A stretch of 64,000 nt of DNA from an uncultured Taibaiella sp. GTDB lineage: Bacteria > Bacteroidota > Bacteroidia > Chitinophagales > Chitinophagaceae. This document shows positions 38,490 through 45,888 of this stretch, in pieces. How positions within the stretch are numbered: the stretch's first letter is position 1; every line of letters begins with the position of its first letter. The stretch lies in the NCBI GenBank assembly GCA_937870855.1, contig CALMWT010000039.1:1-64000 (forward strand), in the 5' to 3' direction. Both the position numbers and the translations under genes were made by a program. Under the pieces are notes generated by a model, which ran no database searches, had not been told where the DNA came from, and saw nothing but the letters and a program-made list of their open reading frames with translations.

Positions 38490-38552
38490 AAAAGGTAAAA
38501 GGTAAAAAGTAAAATCAAAAAGAAAGGAAAGGTAGAAAGGTGAGGGGGAGAA
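38490..38552 (+). repeat. Heptanucleotide-period purine tract after asnB
   Basis: Starting two bases after the asnB stop, successive seven-base units read AAAAGGT, AAAAGGT, AAAAAGT, AAAATCA, AAAAGAA, then degenerate purine-rich units to about 38552. The strict seven-base register is clear for at least five units. Similar tracts lie at 46821 and 57214. Confidence 0.7.
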
Positions 38553-38654
38553 ATTGCCTTTATGAACAAGCTCACAACCTTACAGTTTGACAACCTCAGC
38601 AACTTCACAGCATCTAATAACAACCGCTTAATATTCTTTACAATTCAATTGTTT

Positions 38655-38662
38655 TACTTTTG
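38655..38662 (+). promoter_or_regulatory. Candidate -7 element before the GT4 gene at 38683
   Basis: TACTTTTG matches TAnnTTTG and ends 20 bases before the ATG. No TTTG at the expected distance upstream, so only half of the consensus is supported. Confidence 0.35.
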
Positions 38663-38682
38663 ATTTCAACGTATATCTATCC

Positions 38683-39879
38683 ATGCCTCGCGTCTTACGA
38701 ATACACAACCGTCTTATCATTGGCGGCCCTGCTATCAATGTAACTTACCTAACCCGGTATATGCAGCCGGAGTTTGAAACAACGCTTGTTATAGGGGGTA
38801 AAGACGATCATGAGCAAGATGCTATTCACCTTACAAAAGACCTGGGCATAGAGCCTGTGGTGGTAAATGAAATGCGCCGCGATATTCATCCTTTGCAAGA
38901 TGGAGTAGCCTATCAAAAGATCAAAGCACTAATAGAAAAACACAAACCCGATGTAGTGCATACCCATGCAGCAAAAGCAGGCGTTATAGGACGGCTTGCC
39001 GCTGAAGCTTGCAATGTGCCTGTTATAATTCACACTTTTCACGGACATGTATTTCACAGCTATTTCAACAAATGGCAAACCAATATGTTCATTCACATAG
39101 AACGTTATCTTGCCAAAAAATCTACCGGAATAGTTGCCATTAGCTCCAGCCAGAAACACGAACTGGCAAACATCTATAAGATTTGTCCTGAAGAAAAATT
39201 ACAAGTCATTCCGTTGGGTCTCGACCTCGATAAATTTCAATACAAGCAAGAAGAAAAACGTGCAGCTTTTCGAAGTAAATACAAAATAGACGACGACGAA
39301 TTAGCCATAGGAGTTATCGGTAGAATTGTCCCTGTAAAAAACCATTCATTGTTTGTTGCCGCCGCCAAAAAAGTGCTGGAATTCACTACGCAAAAAGTGC
39401 GGTTCATTATTGTGGGCGATGGCGATATGCGTCCGCAAATGGAAGAGGAATTTCGTGCAGCAAGAATAGACTATGCTTACTTTCCTGAGAATAATAAAAA
39501 AGCCACTGCTATCTGCACTTCATGGCTTACCGCTATGGACGAGGTACTTGCCGGACTCGACATGGTTGCCCTCACTTCCCACAACGAAGGCACGCCTGTA
39601 TCGCTCATCGAAGCACAAGCAGCAGGAAAGCCAGTGGTTTCTACTAATGTGGGTGGCGTGTCGGATGTGGTTATGAATGGAAAATGTGGTTTTGTAACTC
39701 CAGCGGGACAAACCAACGAAATGGCAGAGGGGCTGTTATATCTTTTGGAGCGCCCTGATAAACGCATATTGTTTGGCGAATTTGGACGGAACTATGTGCA
39801 GAGCAAATTTTCTTATCAGCGCCTGGTGAGCGATATGTCGGAATATTATAACCGACTTATTGCGGAGAGGAAAAGATAA
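38683..39879 (+). CDS. Glycosyltransferase family 4-type
   Basis: 398 residues. RVLRIHNRLIIGGPAINVTYL is a GT4 start seen in Bacteroidota; VVHTHAAKAGVIGRLAAE, IHTFHGHVFHSYF and IGVIGRIVPVKNHSLFVAA follow, and the donor site is VALTSHNEGTPVSLIEAQAAGKPVVSTNVGGVSDVV. Separated from asnB by 195 bases containing a heptamer tract and a promoter candidate, so it may be its own transcript. Downstream lies the first 30-bp repeat bordering the methyltransferase segment. Confidence 0.88.
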   Translation: MPRVLRIHNRLIIGGPAINVTYLTRYMQPEFETTLVIGGKDDHEQDAIHLTKDLGIEPVVVNEMRRDIHPLQDGVAYQKIKALIEKHKPDVVHTHAAKAGVIGRLAAEACNVPVIIHTFHGHVFHSYFNKWQTNMFIHIERYLAKKSTGIVAISSSQKHELANIYKICPEEKLQVIPLGLDLDKFQYKQEEKRAAFRSKYKIDDDELAIGVIGRIVPVKNHSLFVAAAKKVLEFTTQKVRFIIVGDGDMRPQMEEEFRAARIDYAYFPENNKKATAICTSWLTAMDEVLAGLDMVALTSHNEGTPVSLIEAQAAGKPVVSTNVGGVSDVVMNGKCGFVTPAGQTNEMAEGLLYLLERPDKRILFGEFGRNYVQSKFSYQRLVSDMSEYYNRLIAERKR

Positions 39880-39890
39880 TGGAATGTTCT

Positions 39891-39920
39891 TACCGGTCGA
39901 AGCGTCCCACTTCATTCTAA
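39891..39920. repeat. 30-bp direct repeat, left copy
   Basis: Begins TACCGGTCGAAGCGTCCC and ends CTTCATTCTAA; 29 of 30 bases match the copy at 42511-42540, with an A/G difference at the 19th base. Contains an inverted repeat (GAAGTG-GGA-CGCTTC on the minus strand, with a U-G pair) just past the methyltransferase stop codon. Confidence 0.85.
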
Positions 39921-39922
39921 AT

Positions 39923-42103
39923 TCATACCTTATCATACACTTCATCCTTATCCAAAAAACCATATTCCTCTATTTGTGGTAATAACTTTCCTGCAAGTGC
40001 GTTGTGTGCAATGCTAAGGTCTGCGAGTTCGTCTGCTGCAAGATGATGTTCTTTCAGACATTGCCTTATTTGATACCAGCCAGCATCCCAGGTGGCTATT
40101 TTCCATTTACCTGTAACCATGCTTTTTAGGTTGGCAAAATAAATTTTGTAAACGGCTTTTGCCTTATTCAATACATGCCGGGCTTCTTCTGACAATTCGT
40201 TTTTAGCAAGCCATTGGGCAACGAATCTATCCTCATCGTTTGTCAATTCAATTCTAAAATCAGCATCTGTAACCTCCCAGCGCTTTAGCTCCGATATTTT
40301 GAAAGGGAAAAAATTGTTTTTGATCTGAAAGACCTTGCGGTGATAAGAAACATTCTTTAATGCCGCTGTTTCGTTTGACAATGCAAAAAGGCTCCACACC
40401 ACACAATCATTCAGAAATTCTTTGGAAGGCTCAGTATGCGGAACAAGGAATTGGTTTCTGTCGTTAAGCCACGTTGGTTTAGGGATTTTTCTTACAGCAT
40501 GGAGCGTCAACGCTTTCTCGAAATTTTCTTTGATAATAGTAAAGGCTCCTGCGCTCACACTTGGGGAAGATAGTATTACAACATACTTCGAGTTTTGAAA
40601 GTCGTTTCCTTTACTACATATCGAAGCAAGAAAATCTGGTCTTGCTCTATGCCTCGTATCTATGTTGCCCGACTTTACAGTGATTGCATTACTTAATGCT
40701 GGAAGAATATAGTTGTTAGAATTTTGGGGGCGTTGTACCCAGTTGTTTAATACATCAGTAGCACTAATAAGACGAAGGTGTTTAATCCCTACTGTTTCGG
40801 CATCATCATTGGCGATGTCAAGTTGTATTTCTGCCTGCTTTGCTGTTCTTTTTTTTGAAAGATTCCAAATGAGAAATCCAATCGGGTATTTTCCTCTTAC
40901 TCCATGAAAGTTTGTTGATTTAAAAACGAAACCCTTTTCAAATCTGTAATTGAAATAGCGATCACGATAATCAACGCTATCGGGCGCATTAAGATACTTT
41001 AGCTTCGAAAACATTCCGAGATATGTCTTTGAAGGAAACTCGTGTGATATTCGATACATGAACTGCACAAATAACTCTCTCTTTGCATGACCCACCCCTT
41101 GCATGTCCATTATTTGCTCAACTTTTGTTTTGCTCACTCCAGTCTTGGACACTTTCTTCTTCGCATCTTGTGCCGTAGCAAATGGAGGGTTTATGTAAAC
41201 GATCCAGATAATGTCGGGGTTTGCAAGATCGTCGCGTAATTTTTTCGGGAGTTTCCAATTAGGTGTAAATGGAAGGTTGTCTTTGTTGAAGAGATATTCT
41301 ACATCATCATTCAGATAATCGTACTGAAAGCAAGTAGCGTCTTTAAAAACCTTGCGCAAATGATCTGCCTCACCAGTATGAAGGGTTGAGAGATATAGGT
41401 ATTTATACGCTGCTGCCGGAAGATGATATTCAAGATTGCCCGTGCCCGCAGCCATATCCCAAATACGATACTTGCCTGACTGATACCAATTCTTACCCAG
41501 TGTTTCTGTAAAATAATGGATTGACTTTTTAGCAAACCGAAGCGGGGTATAAAACTCTCCTTCAAACCTCCTTTGGTTCTCATCCGTAAGCCTGTCGAGT
41601 TTGGAATGAATACCTGTGATTACATCGGGGTTTGACACATAATCATAAACACTCCAGAAGTAATCATAGTCTTTCATGAGTATCTTCTGCGTCTTCGAGT
41701 TCTTATCCTCAAAGGTGAAAACGACTCTGTTATGCTCTCTGTCTATGATGATCTTTTCTTTCTGAATATTGGCGAGAAAGTAAAAGGAATCTTTGTAGCC
41801 ATTTTGAATGTAATGTCCCAACACATGCTTCCAATGATCGAACACGGCTTCAAAGTTTTCTTCATTGATCACCTTCTTATCACCGAAGTCGAGCAGCATT
41901 TGGGGGTTCAGCGCATTTTGTAGATTTTTAGTGAATGCAGCGTGTTCTCCTTTTAATGTAATCTTATAAACATGTAGGCTGTCGGTTTGCGGCTCCTTTA
42001 CAAGATGGTTTTGGGTCGGGCTTGCTTGCGGGTCTTTCCCAGTCGTAGCTGTCGTTTGAATAATAGTTAGCCCATTTGCGCGTTTCGGTAATAGTTGCCT
42101 CAT
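39923..42103 (-). CDS. N6-adenine DNA methyltransferase (Eco57I/type IIG-like), main part
   Basis: Up to ~726 residues. Methyltransferase motifs: GEFYTPLRFAKKSIH (the conserved pre-motif X region), motif I IWDMAAGTGNLEYHL, and catalytic motif IV INPPFATAQ (NPPF). The C-terminal half is a likely target-recognition region, with no named domain. The first ~35 residues of the frame look like out-of-frame reading of the gene at 41964-42380, which overlaps in another frame; the two are probably one protein split by a one-base frameshift near 42000. Transfers methyl to adenine in a specific DNA sequence. No separate restriction subunit is adjacent. Confidence 0.8.
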   Translation of the reverse strand: MRQLLPKRANGLTIIQTTATTGKDPQASPTQNHLVKEPQTDSLHVYKITLKGEHAAFTKNLQNALNPQMLLDFGDKKVINEENFEAVFDHWKHVLGHYIQNGYKDSFYFLANIQKEKIIIDREHNRVVFTFEDKNSKTQKILMKDYDYFWSVYDYVSNPDVITGIHSKLDRLTDENQRRFEGEFYTPLRFAKKSIHYFTETLGKNWYQSGKYRIWDMAAGTGNLEYHLPAAAYKYLYLSTLHTGEADHLRKVFKDATCFQYDYLNDDVEYLFNKDNLPFTPNWKLPKKLRDDLANPDIIWIVYINPPFATAQDAKKKVSKTGVSKTKVEQIMDMQGVGHAKRELFVQFMYRISHEFPSKTYLGMFSKLKYLNAPDSVDYRDRYFNYRFEKGFVFKSTNFHGVRGKYPIGFLIWNLSKKRTAKQAEIQLDIANDDAETVGIKHLRLISATDVLNNWVQRPQNSNNYILPALSNAITVKSGNIDTRHRARPDFLASICSKGNDFQNSKYVVILSSPSVSAGAFTIIKENFEKALTLHAVRKIPKPTWLNDRNQFLVPHTEPSKEFLNDCVVWSLFALSNETAALKNVSYHRKVFQIKNNFFPFKISELKRWEVTDADFRIELTNDEDRFVAQWLAKNELSEEARHVLNKAKAVYKIYFANLKSMVTGKWKIATWDAGWYQIRQCLKEHHLAADELADLSIAHNALAGKLLPQIEEYGFLDKDEVYDKV

Positions 42104-42380
42104 TCTTATCTGCAAGGCATATAAAAAAGGGAATTGGTACTTCTACTTCTATAAACTTTAGCCTTCGGATGTAATAAAGCGACTGTGCTAATACCGTAGC
42201 TCGAGCTTTGAGGTTATTAAAGTTTTTGTCTGTTTTAAATTCAAATAAAATCTGCGGCGTGTACAGATCGTGCCGATGCGTTGTATCGTAGGGAAGGTTA
42301 TAAAAAGAAGCGAAAGCTGCTTTCACCATTTCTTCAGTTGCAGCAACATCCAGTTTTTGTTTGAATTCTTCGAAAGTCAT
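41964..42380 (-). CDS. N-terminal nuclease-like part of the frameshifted DNA methyltransferase
   Basis: 138 residues. MTFEEFKQKLDVAATEEMV is followed by DLYTPQILFEFKTDKN, which resembles a PD-(D/E)xK nuclease core (Asp ... Glu-x-Lys), as at the start of type IIG restriction-methylation enzymes. The last ~18 residues (after PKP) are probably frameshift-derived. A switch to the +1 frame near the CCCAAAACC tract at about 41997-42005 would join it to HLVKEPQTDSLHVYKITL of the methyltransferase. Either a true mutation or a sequencing error. Confidence 0.65.
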   Translation of the reverse strand: MTFEEFKQKLDVAATEEMVKAAFASFYNLPYDTTHRHDLYTPQILFEFKTDKNFNNLKARATVLAQSLYYIRRLKFIEVEVPIPFFICLADKNEATITETRKWANYYSNDSYDWERPASKPDPKPSCKGAANRQPTCL

Positions 42381-42510
42381 TGGAAAGAAGTTCGTTGGCG
42401 AGTGTTTCGTAAAAGTGCAGAATTAATTGGGACATTGCAATTTTAGATAACGGTCATTGTTGCAATTTCCGTCGTTGCCGCCTTTTGCAGGCATTTTACT
42501 ATAATTTCTG

Positions 42511-42540
42511 TACCGGTCGAAGCGTCCCGCTTCATTCTAA
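42511..42540. repeat. 30-bp direct repeat, right copy
   Basis: Same sequence as 39891-39920 with G instead of A at base 19; here the inverted repeat GAAGCG-GGA-CGCTTC is perfect on the minus strand. The copy overlaps the stop codon of the WbpP-like gene (42537-42539). Together the two copies enclose the methyltransferase segment of about 2.6 kb. Confidence 0.85.
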
Positions 42541-43532
42541 TCCATAACCTCCTGCTGATATTTCTCCTTAAAGAAATTCACCGTCTGTTTCAATCCATCC
42601 ATAAATCTTTGAGTAGGTTGGTAGCCAAGCAACTTTTGTGCTTTTGAAATATCGGCAAGTGAGTTCCTAATATCGCCTTCGCGTGGGTCTCTATAAGTCG
42701 CTTCGTGCGTTGCACCCAACATTTCGCGGATAGATTCGTACAAAAAGTTTACAGAGAAATTTTCACCAACAGCTACGTTATAGGCTTCCCCAAATGCCTG
42801 CTCATTCTCACAAAGCAACCCGCAAATATTTGCCTGCACTGCGTTGTCAACATAAGTGAAATCGCGTGTTTGTTCGCCATCGCCGTTAATGTACACTGGC
42901 GTTTGCTTTAGTATTCCACTAACGAACAAAGGAATCACTGCGGCATAAGGCCCATCAGGGTCTTGTCGGGGGCCAAACACGTTGAAATAACGTAGCCCTA
43001 CTACCTTCATGCCGTAAAGTTTTGCGAACACATCCGCATACAGCTCGTTCGTTTTTTTAGTAACCGCATAAGGCGATAATGGGTTGCCAACACGATCTTC
43101 TACTTTCGGCAAATTAGGTTCATCGCCATAAACAGACGAAGAAGAAGCATAGACAAATGTTTTCACACCACTATCTTTTGCGGCAGTTATCATGTTGAGG
43201 AAACCGGTAACATTCACTTCATTGCTCGTAACAGGATCTTTTACTGAACGCGGCACAGAACCCAGCGCCGCTTGATGCGTAACATGATCTACGCTTTCAC
43301 ATGCACGTTTGCAAGTTTCAAAATCGCGAATATCACCTTCAAGAAATTCAAAAGCTGGATGATCTTTGAAAGGCGCAATATTCTTTTCAAAACCCGTCAT
43401 AAAATTATCAAGTACACGCACTTTGCCTGCACCATTTTTAAGAAGGTATTCGACAATATGCGAGCCGATGAAACCTGCGCCACCCGTTATTAGAAAACTT
43501 TTTGAAGAAATATCAGCGTTATGAAATTGCAT
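42537..43532 (-). CDS. wbpP: WbpP-like UDP-N-acetylglucosamine 4-epimerase (extended SDR)
   Basis: 331 residues. Rossmann start FLITGGAGFIGSHIVEYLL, then VTHQAALGSVPRSVKDP, catalytic SSSVYGDEPNLPKVED and SPYAVTKKTNELYADV (Tyr-x3-Lys), and LRYFNVFGPRQDPDGPYAAVIP. The pattern matches WbpP, which interconverts UDP-GlcNAc and UDP-GalNAc (or their uronic forms). Its start overlaps the stop of the dehydrogenase gene by one base (TAATG), so the two act together. Confidence 0.88.
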   Translation of the reverse strand: MQFHNADISSKSFLITGGAGFIGSHIVEYLLKNGAGKVRVLDNFMTGFEKNIAPFKDHPAFEFLEGDIRDFETCKRACESVDHVTHQAALGSVPRSVKDPVTSNEVNVTGFLNMITAAKDSGVKTFVYASSSSVYGDEPNLPKVEDRVGNPLSPYAVTKKTNELYADVFAKLYGMKVVGLRYFNVFGPRQDPDGPYAAVIPLFVSGILKQTPVYINGDGEQTRDFTYVDNAVQANICGLLCENEQAFGEAYNVAVGENFSVNFLYESIREMLGATHEATYRDPREGDIRNSLADISKAQKLLGYQPTQRFMDGLKQTVNFFKEKYQQEVMD

Positions 43533-44818
43533 TAGAGACTCCAGTATTTTAGTTCTTTAATCTTGTTTCTAAAAATGCCTTTGATGTCAACAAAAATGGC
43601 ATTCGGTTTTGTAAGCGATTTGAAATACGCTTCGTCTTTATTCGTGTACTCATTGTGGTTTACAGCAACAATTACCGCATCGTAATCTTTCTCTATTTCA
43701 TTTAAACCATAACCATATTCGTGCATCAATTCTTCGTGCTCGGCATAGGGATCAGTAACATGAACATTGATGCAATAATCTTTCAGTTCCTTCACCATAT
43801 CCGAAACTTTTGAATTGCGGATGTCGGAAACATTCTCTTTGAAAGTAGTTCCCATCACCAGCACTTTAGCTTCAAGAATATTGGTGCCGCCTTTTATAAG
43901 ATCGCGAATTAGTTTCTTTGCAACGTAAGCAGCCATTTCATCGTTGATGCTGCGCCCTGCAAGTATCACCTTCGATTGATAACCTAACTTGTTGGCTTTG
44001 TAAGTGAGATAGTAAGGATCCACACCAATGCAATGTCCACCTACAAGACCCGGAAAAAACTTCAGGAAATTCCATTTTGTACCCGCCGCTTCGAGCACTT
44101 CAAAAGTATTAATGTCCATCTTGCCAAAAATGATGGATAGCTCATTCATCAAGGCAATGTTCAAATCGCGCTGTGTGTTTTCAATAATCTTCGCGGCCTC
44201 GGCAACCTTCACAGATGATGCACGATGCACTCCGGCTCTCACTACAAGTTCGTAAGTCTTTGCAATTTCATCAAGCGCCTCCGCATCATTGCCTGAAACT
44301 ACTTTTACTACATTTTCCAGGGTATGCACCGTATCTCCAGGGTTAATGCGTTCGGGAGAATAACCGTATTTAAAATCAACCCCAGCTTGCAAACCTGAAA
44401 CTTTTTCCACTACAGGCAAGCAATCTTCTTCCGTACATCCGGGGTAAACTGTTGATTCGTACACCACATAATCGCCCTTCTTTATTACTCTTCCAATAGT
44501 TTCTGATGCTTTTAAAACAGGCGTAAGATCTGGCACATTGTGGTCATCAACTGGCGTGGGAACTGCCACTACAAAAAACTTAGCCTCTCGCAATAAAGAA
44601 AGGTCGTTTGTAAATTCTATATCGCTGTTTTCAAAAGCCTCCTGGGGCAATTCATTGCTGGGATCAATACCCTGCTTCATCAGTTCGATTCGCCTGGCGT
44701 TTATATCGAACCCAATGACTTTGGTATGTTTCGCGAATGCAAGAGCAATAGGCAAACCAACGTAGCCGAGACCAATTACGGCCAGCTTCTCCTCCTTGTT
44801 TATCAGACTTTGGTACAT
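43532..44818 (-). CDS. wbpO: WbpO/TviB-like UDP-N-acetylhexosamine 6-dehydrogenase
   Basis: 428 residues. N-terminal NAD site LAVIGLGYVGLPIALAFA, substrate domain with VYESTVYPGCTEEDCLP and the catalytic-Cys loop GGHCIGVDPYYLTYKANKLGY, then C-terminal VLVMGTTFKENVSDIRNSK. The VDPYYLT ending is characteristic of the WbpO/TviB/CapL branch that oxidises UDP-GalNAc or UDP-GlcNAc to the uronic acid. With the epimerase it would supply UDP-GalNAcA to the polysaccharide locus. On the minus strand, so not part of the main plus-strand operon. Confidence 0.9.
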   Translation of the reverse strand: MYQSLINKEEKLAVIGLGYVGLPIALAFAKHTKVIGFDINARRIELMKQGIDPSNELPQEAFENSDIEFTNDLSLLREAKFFVVAVPTPVDDHNVPDLTPVLKASETIGRVIKKGDYVVYESTVYPGCTEEDCLPVVEKVSGLQAGVDFKYGYSPERINPGDTVHTLENVVKVVSGNDAEALDEIAKTYELVVRAGVHRASSVKVAEAAKIIENTQRDLNIALMNELSIIFGKMDINTFEVLEAAGTKWNFLKFFPGLVGGHCIGVDPYYLTYKANKLGYQSKVILAGRSINDEMAAYVAKKLIRDLIKGGTNILEAKVLVMGTTFKENVSDIRNSKVSDMVKELKDYCINVHVTDPYAEHEELMHEYGYGLNEIEKDYDAVIVAVNHNEYTNKDEAYFKSLTKPNAIFVDIKGIFRNKIKELKYWSL

Positions 44819-44921
44819 ACAGGTATTTGGGAAAATTTATGACGGTGCAAAATAGAAGAATAACTAAGAATATGGAAGTGACGCATAGTAGATAACACGG
44901 TACTAACACACAAGAAAAGAG

Positions 44922-44945
44922 AAAAGCCACTCATCGTGGCTTTTT
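44922..44945 (-). terminator. Terminator after bTHX (symmetrical hairpin)
   Basis: AAAAGCCAC and GTGGCTTTT pair around TCATC, with T runs on both sides; on the minus strand it follows the bTHX stop by five bases and is followed by CTCTTTTCTT. It insulates bTHX from the dehydrogenase gene. Confidence 0.85.
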
Positions 44946-44950
44946 CTAAG

Positions 44951-45064
44951 TTATTCAGCTTTCTTTTCCGGCTTGGTGTTCGTTTTGATTTTTGCAGGAC
45001 GGCTTTTGCCAAAAGTTCCTTTTGAAATTTTACCGCGCTTTGTGCGTTTATCACCTCTTCCCAT
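44951..45064 (-). CDS. Ribosomal protein bTHX (30S subunit, very short)
   Basis: 37 residues, shorter than most gene-finding cutoffs. It begins MGRGDKRTKRGKIS and continues KGTFGKSRPAK before a Lys-rich tail; the GDKxTxRGKI...GxxGxxRP pattern is that of the THX protein found bound to the 30S head in Thermus and conserved in Bacteroidota. The gene has an A-rich upstream region typical of ribosome binding in this phylum and its own terminator. Neighbouring hup is also a basic nucleic-acid-binding protein. Confidence 0.85.
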   Translation of the reverse strand: MGRGDKRTKRGKISKGTFGKSRPAKIKTNTKPEKKAE

Positions 45065-45094
45065 TTTTTTCTGTTTTTTTTAAGTTGTAAAAAT

Positions 45095-45129
45095 AAAAAA
45101 AGCAAAAGACAATGTCCCTTGCTTTTTTT
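45095..45129 (-). terminator. Rho-independent terminator after hup
   Basis: On the minus strand AAAAAAAGCAA pairs with TTGCTTTTTTT, with an inner GAC/GTC pair, ending in seven Ts. It starts 18 bases past the hup stop. Confidence 0.8.
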
Positions 45130-45146
45130 CTCCTTCTTAGCGAAAA

Positions 45147-45434
45147 TTATTTTTTACCACCGCCGCCAATTTTTGTAGAAAATTCTTTTCCTGCCTTGAA
45201 CTTAGGAACCTTCCTTGCTTTGATCTTGATCGTTTCTCCTGTTTGTGGGTTGCGACCATTGCGTGCAGAGCGCTCAGAGACAGAGAATGTACCGAAGCCT
45301 ACCAGCGTAACGCGATCCCCTTTCTTCAAAGAAGTAACCACTGCATTAGTAAATGAATCTAACGCTTCGTTCGCTTGTGTTTTTGTAACGCCTGCGTCTT
45401 TTGAGATCTTATCGATCAGTTCAGCTTTGTTCAT
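45147..45434 (-). CDS. hup: HU-family histone-like DNA-binding protein
   Basis: 95 residues, standard HU size. MNKAELIDKISKDAGVTKTQA is the HU dimerisation start; VTLVGFGTFSVSERSARNGRNPQTGE is the arm region with the GFGTF and RxGRNPxTG motifs that intercalate into DNA. A short Gly-Lys tail ends it. It bends and compacts DNA in the nucleoid. It has its own consensus promoter and terminator, as expected for a highly expressed single gene. Confidence 0.96.
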   Translation of the reverse strand: MNKAELIDKISKDAGVTKTQANEALDSFTNAVVTSLKKGDRVTLVGFGTFSVSERSARNGRNPQTGETIKIKARKVPKFKAGKEFSTKIGGGGKK

Positions 45435-45478
45435 AGCTTGTGTGTGTTTTTTGTTGTGAACAAATAATTCAGATGTAA

Positions 45479-45509
45479 CAAATATACTTAGGTTTAGGGC
45501 ACTTCCAAA
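45479..45509 (-). promoter_or_regulatory. Consensus promoter of hup
   Basis: On the minus strand TTTG (45506-45509), 19 bases, then TATATTTG (45479-45486): an exact match to the TTTG-N19-TAnnTTTG consensus. The leader to the hup start is about 40 bases. Confidence 0.8.
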
Positions 45510-45569
45510 TATCTTTAGAATAATTTACTCGCTCAAACGCTTGCCTGTGGCAGCTTTTCGCAAGTGTCG

Positions 45570-45875
45570 TCAGGATTCTACCTGCATTACCGTTCTGAAA
45601 GCAATAAATCTATTTCCAAATTTTTGAAAGCCTTTGTCGCGCATAGCGGGTGCGTATTCTGAAATGTAGGTATCGTATTGTTCGAGGCTTTTGCAAAAGT
45701 ACTGCACTGAATAAGTAATGCCTTCAGTTTCATCTTGCTCCAGCAATCTGCATAAACGATAATCTAAAAATAAGCCCGTTTTCATAAGATCGGGAATATG
45801 TTCGGTTTTCATCCAATTGACCCACGCTCCCGCCAACGCACTTTCAATTTTTACAGTTACATTGTATATGATCAT
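45570..45875 (-). CDS. DUF4286 family protein
   Basis: 101 residues. MIIYNVTVKIESALAGAWVNWM and HIPDLMKTGLFLDYRLCRLL match the DUF4286 pattern: a ferredoxin-like alpha/beta protein of unknown function common in Bacteroidota, with the repeat YSVQYFCKSLEQYDTYIS in the second half. No catalytic motif is evident. It lies 13 bases downstream of rsgA on the same strand and may be co-transcribed with it. Confidence 0.85.
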   Translation of the reverse strand: MIIYNVTVKIESALAGAWVNWMKTEHIPDLMKTGLFLDYRLCRLLEQDETEGITYSVQYFCKSLEQYDTYISEYAPAMRDKGFQKFGNRFIAFRTVMQVES

Positions 45876-45888
45876 GAAAAGATTTTTA

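Noticed and set aside
41990-42010. CCCAAAA heptamer as a programmed -1 frameshift site in the methyltransferase gene
   Set aside because: The phase fits a slippery heptamer, but the -1 frame meets a stop after three codons; joining the two parts needs a +1 shift, so programmed -1 slippage cannot explain the overlap.
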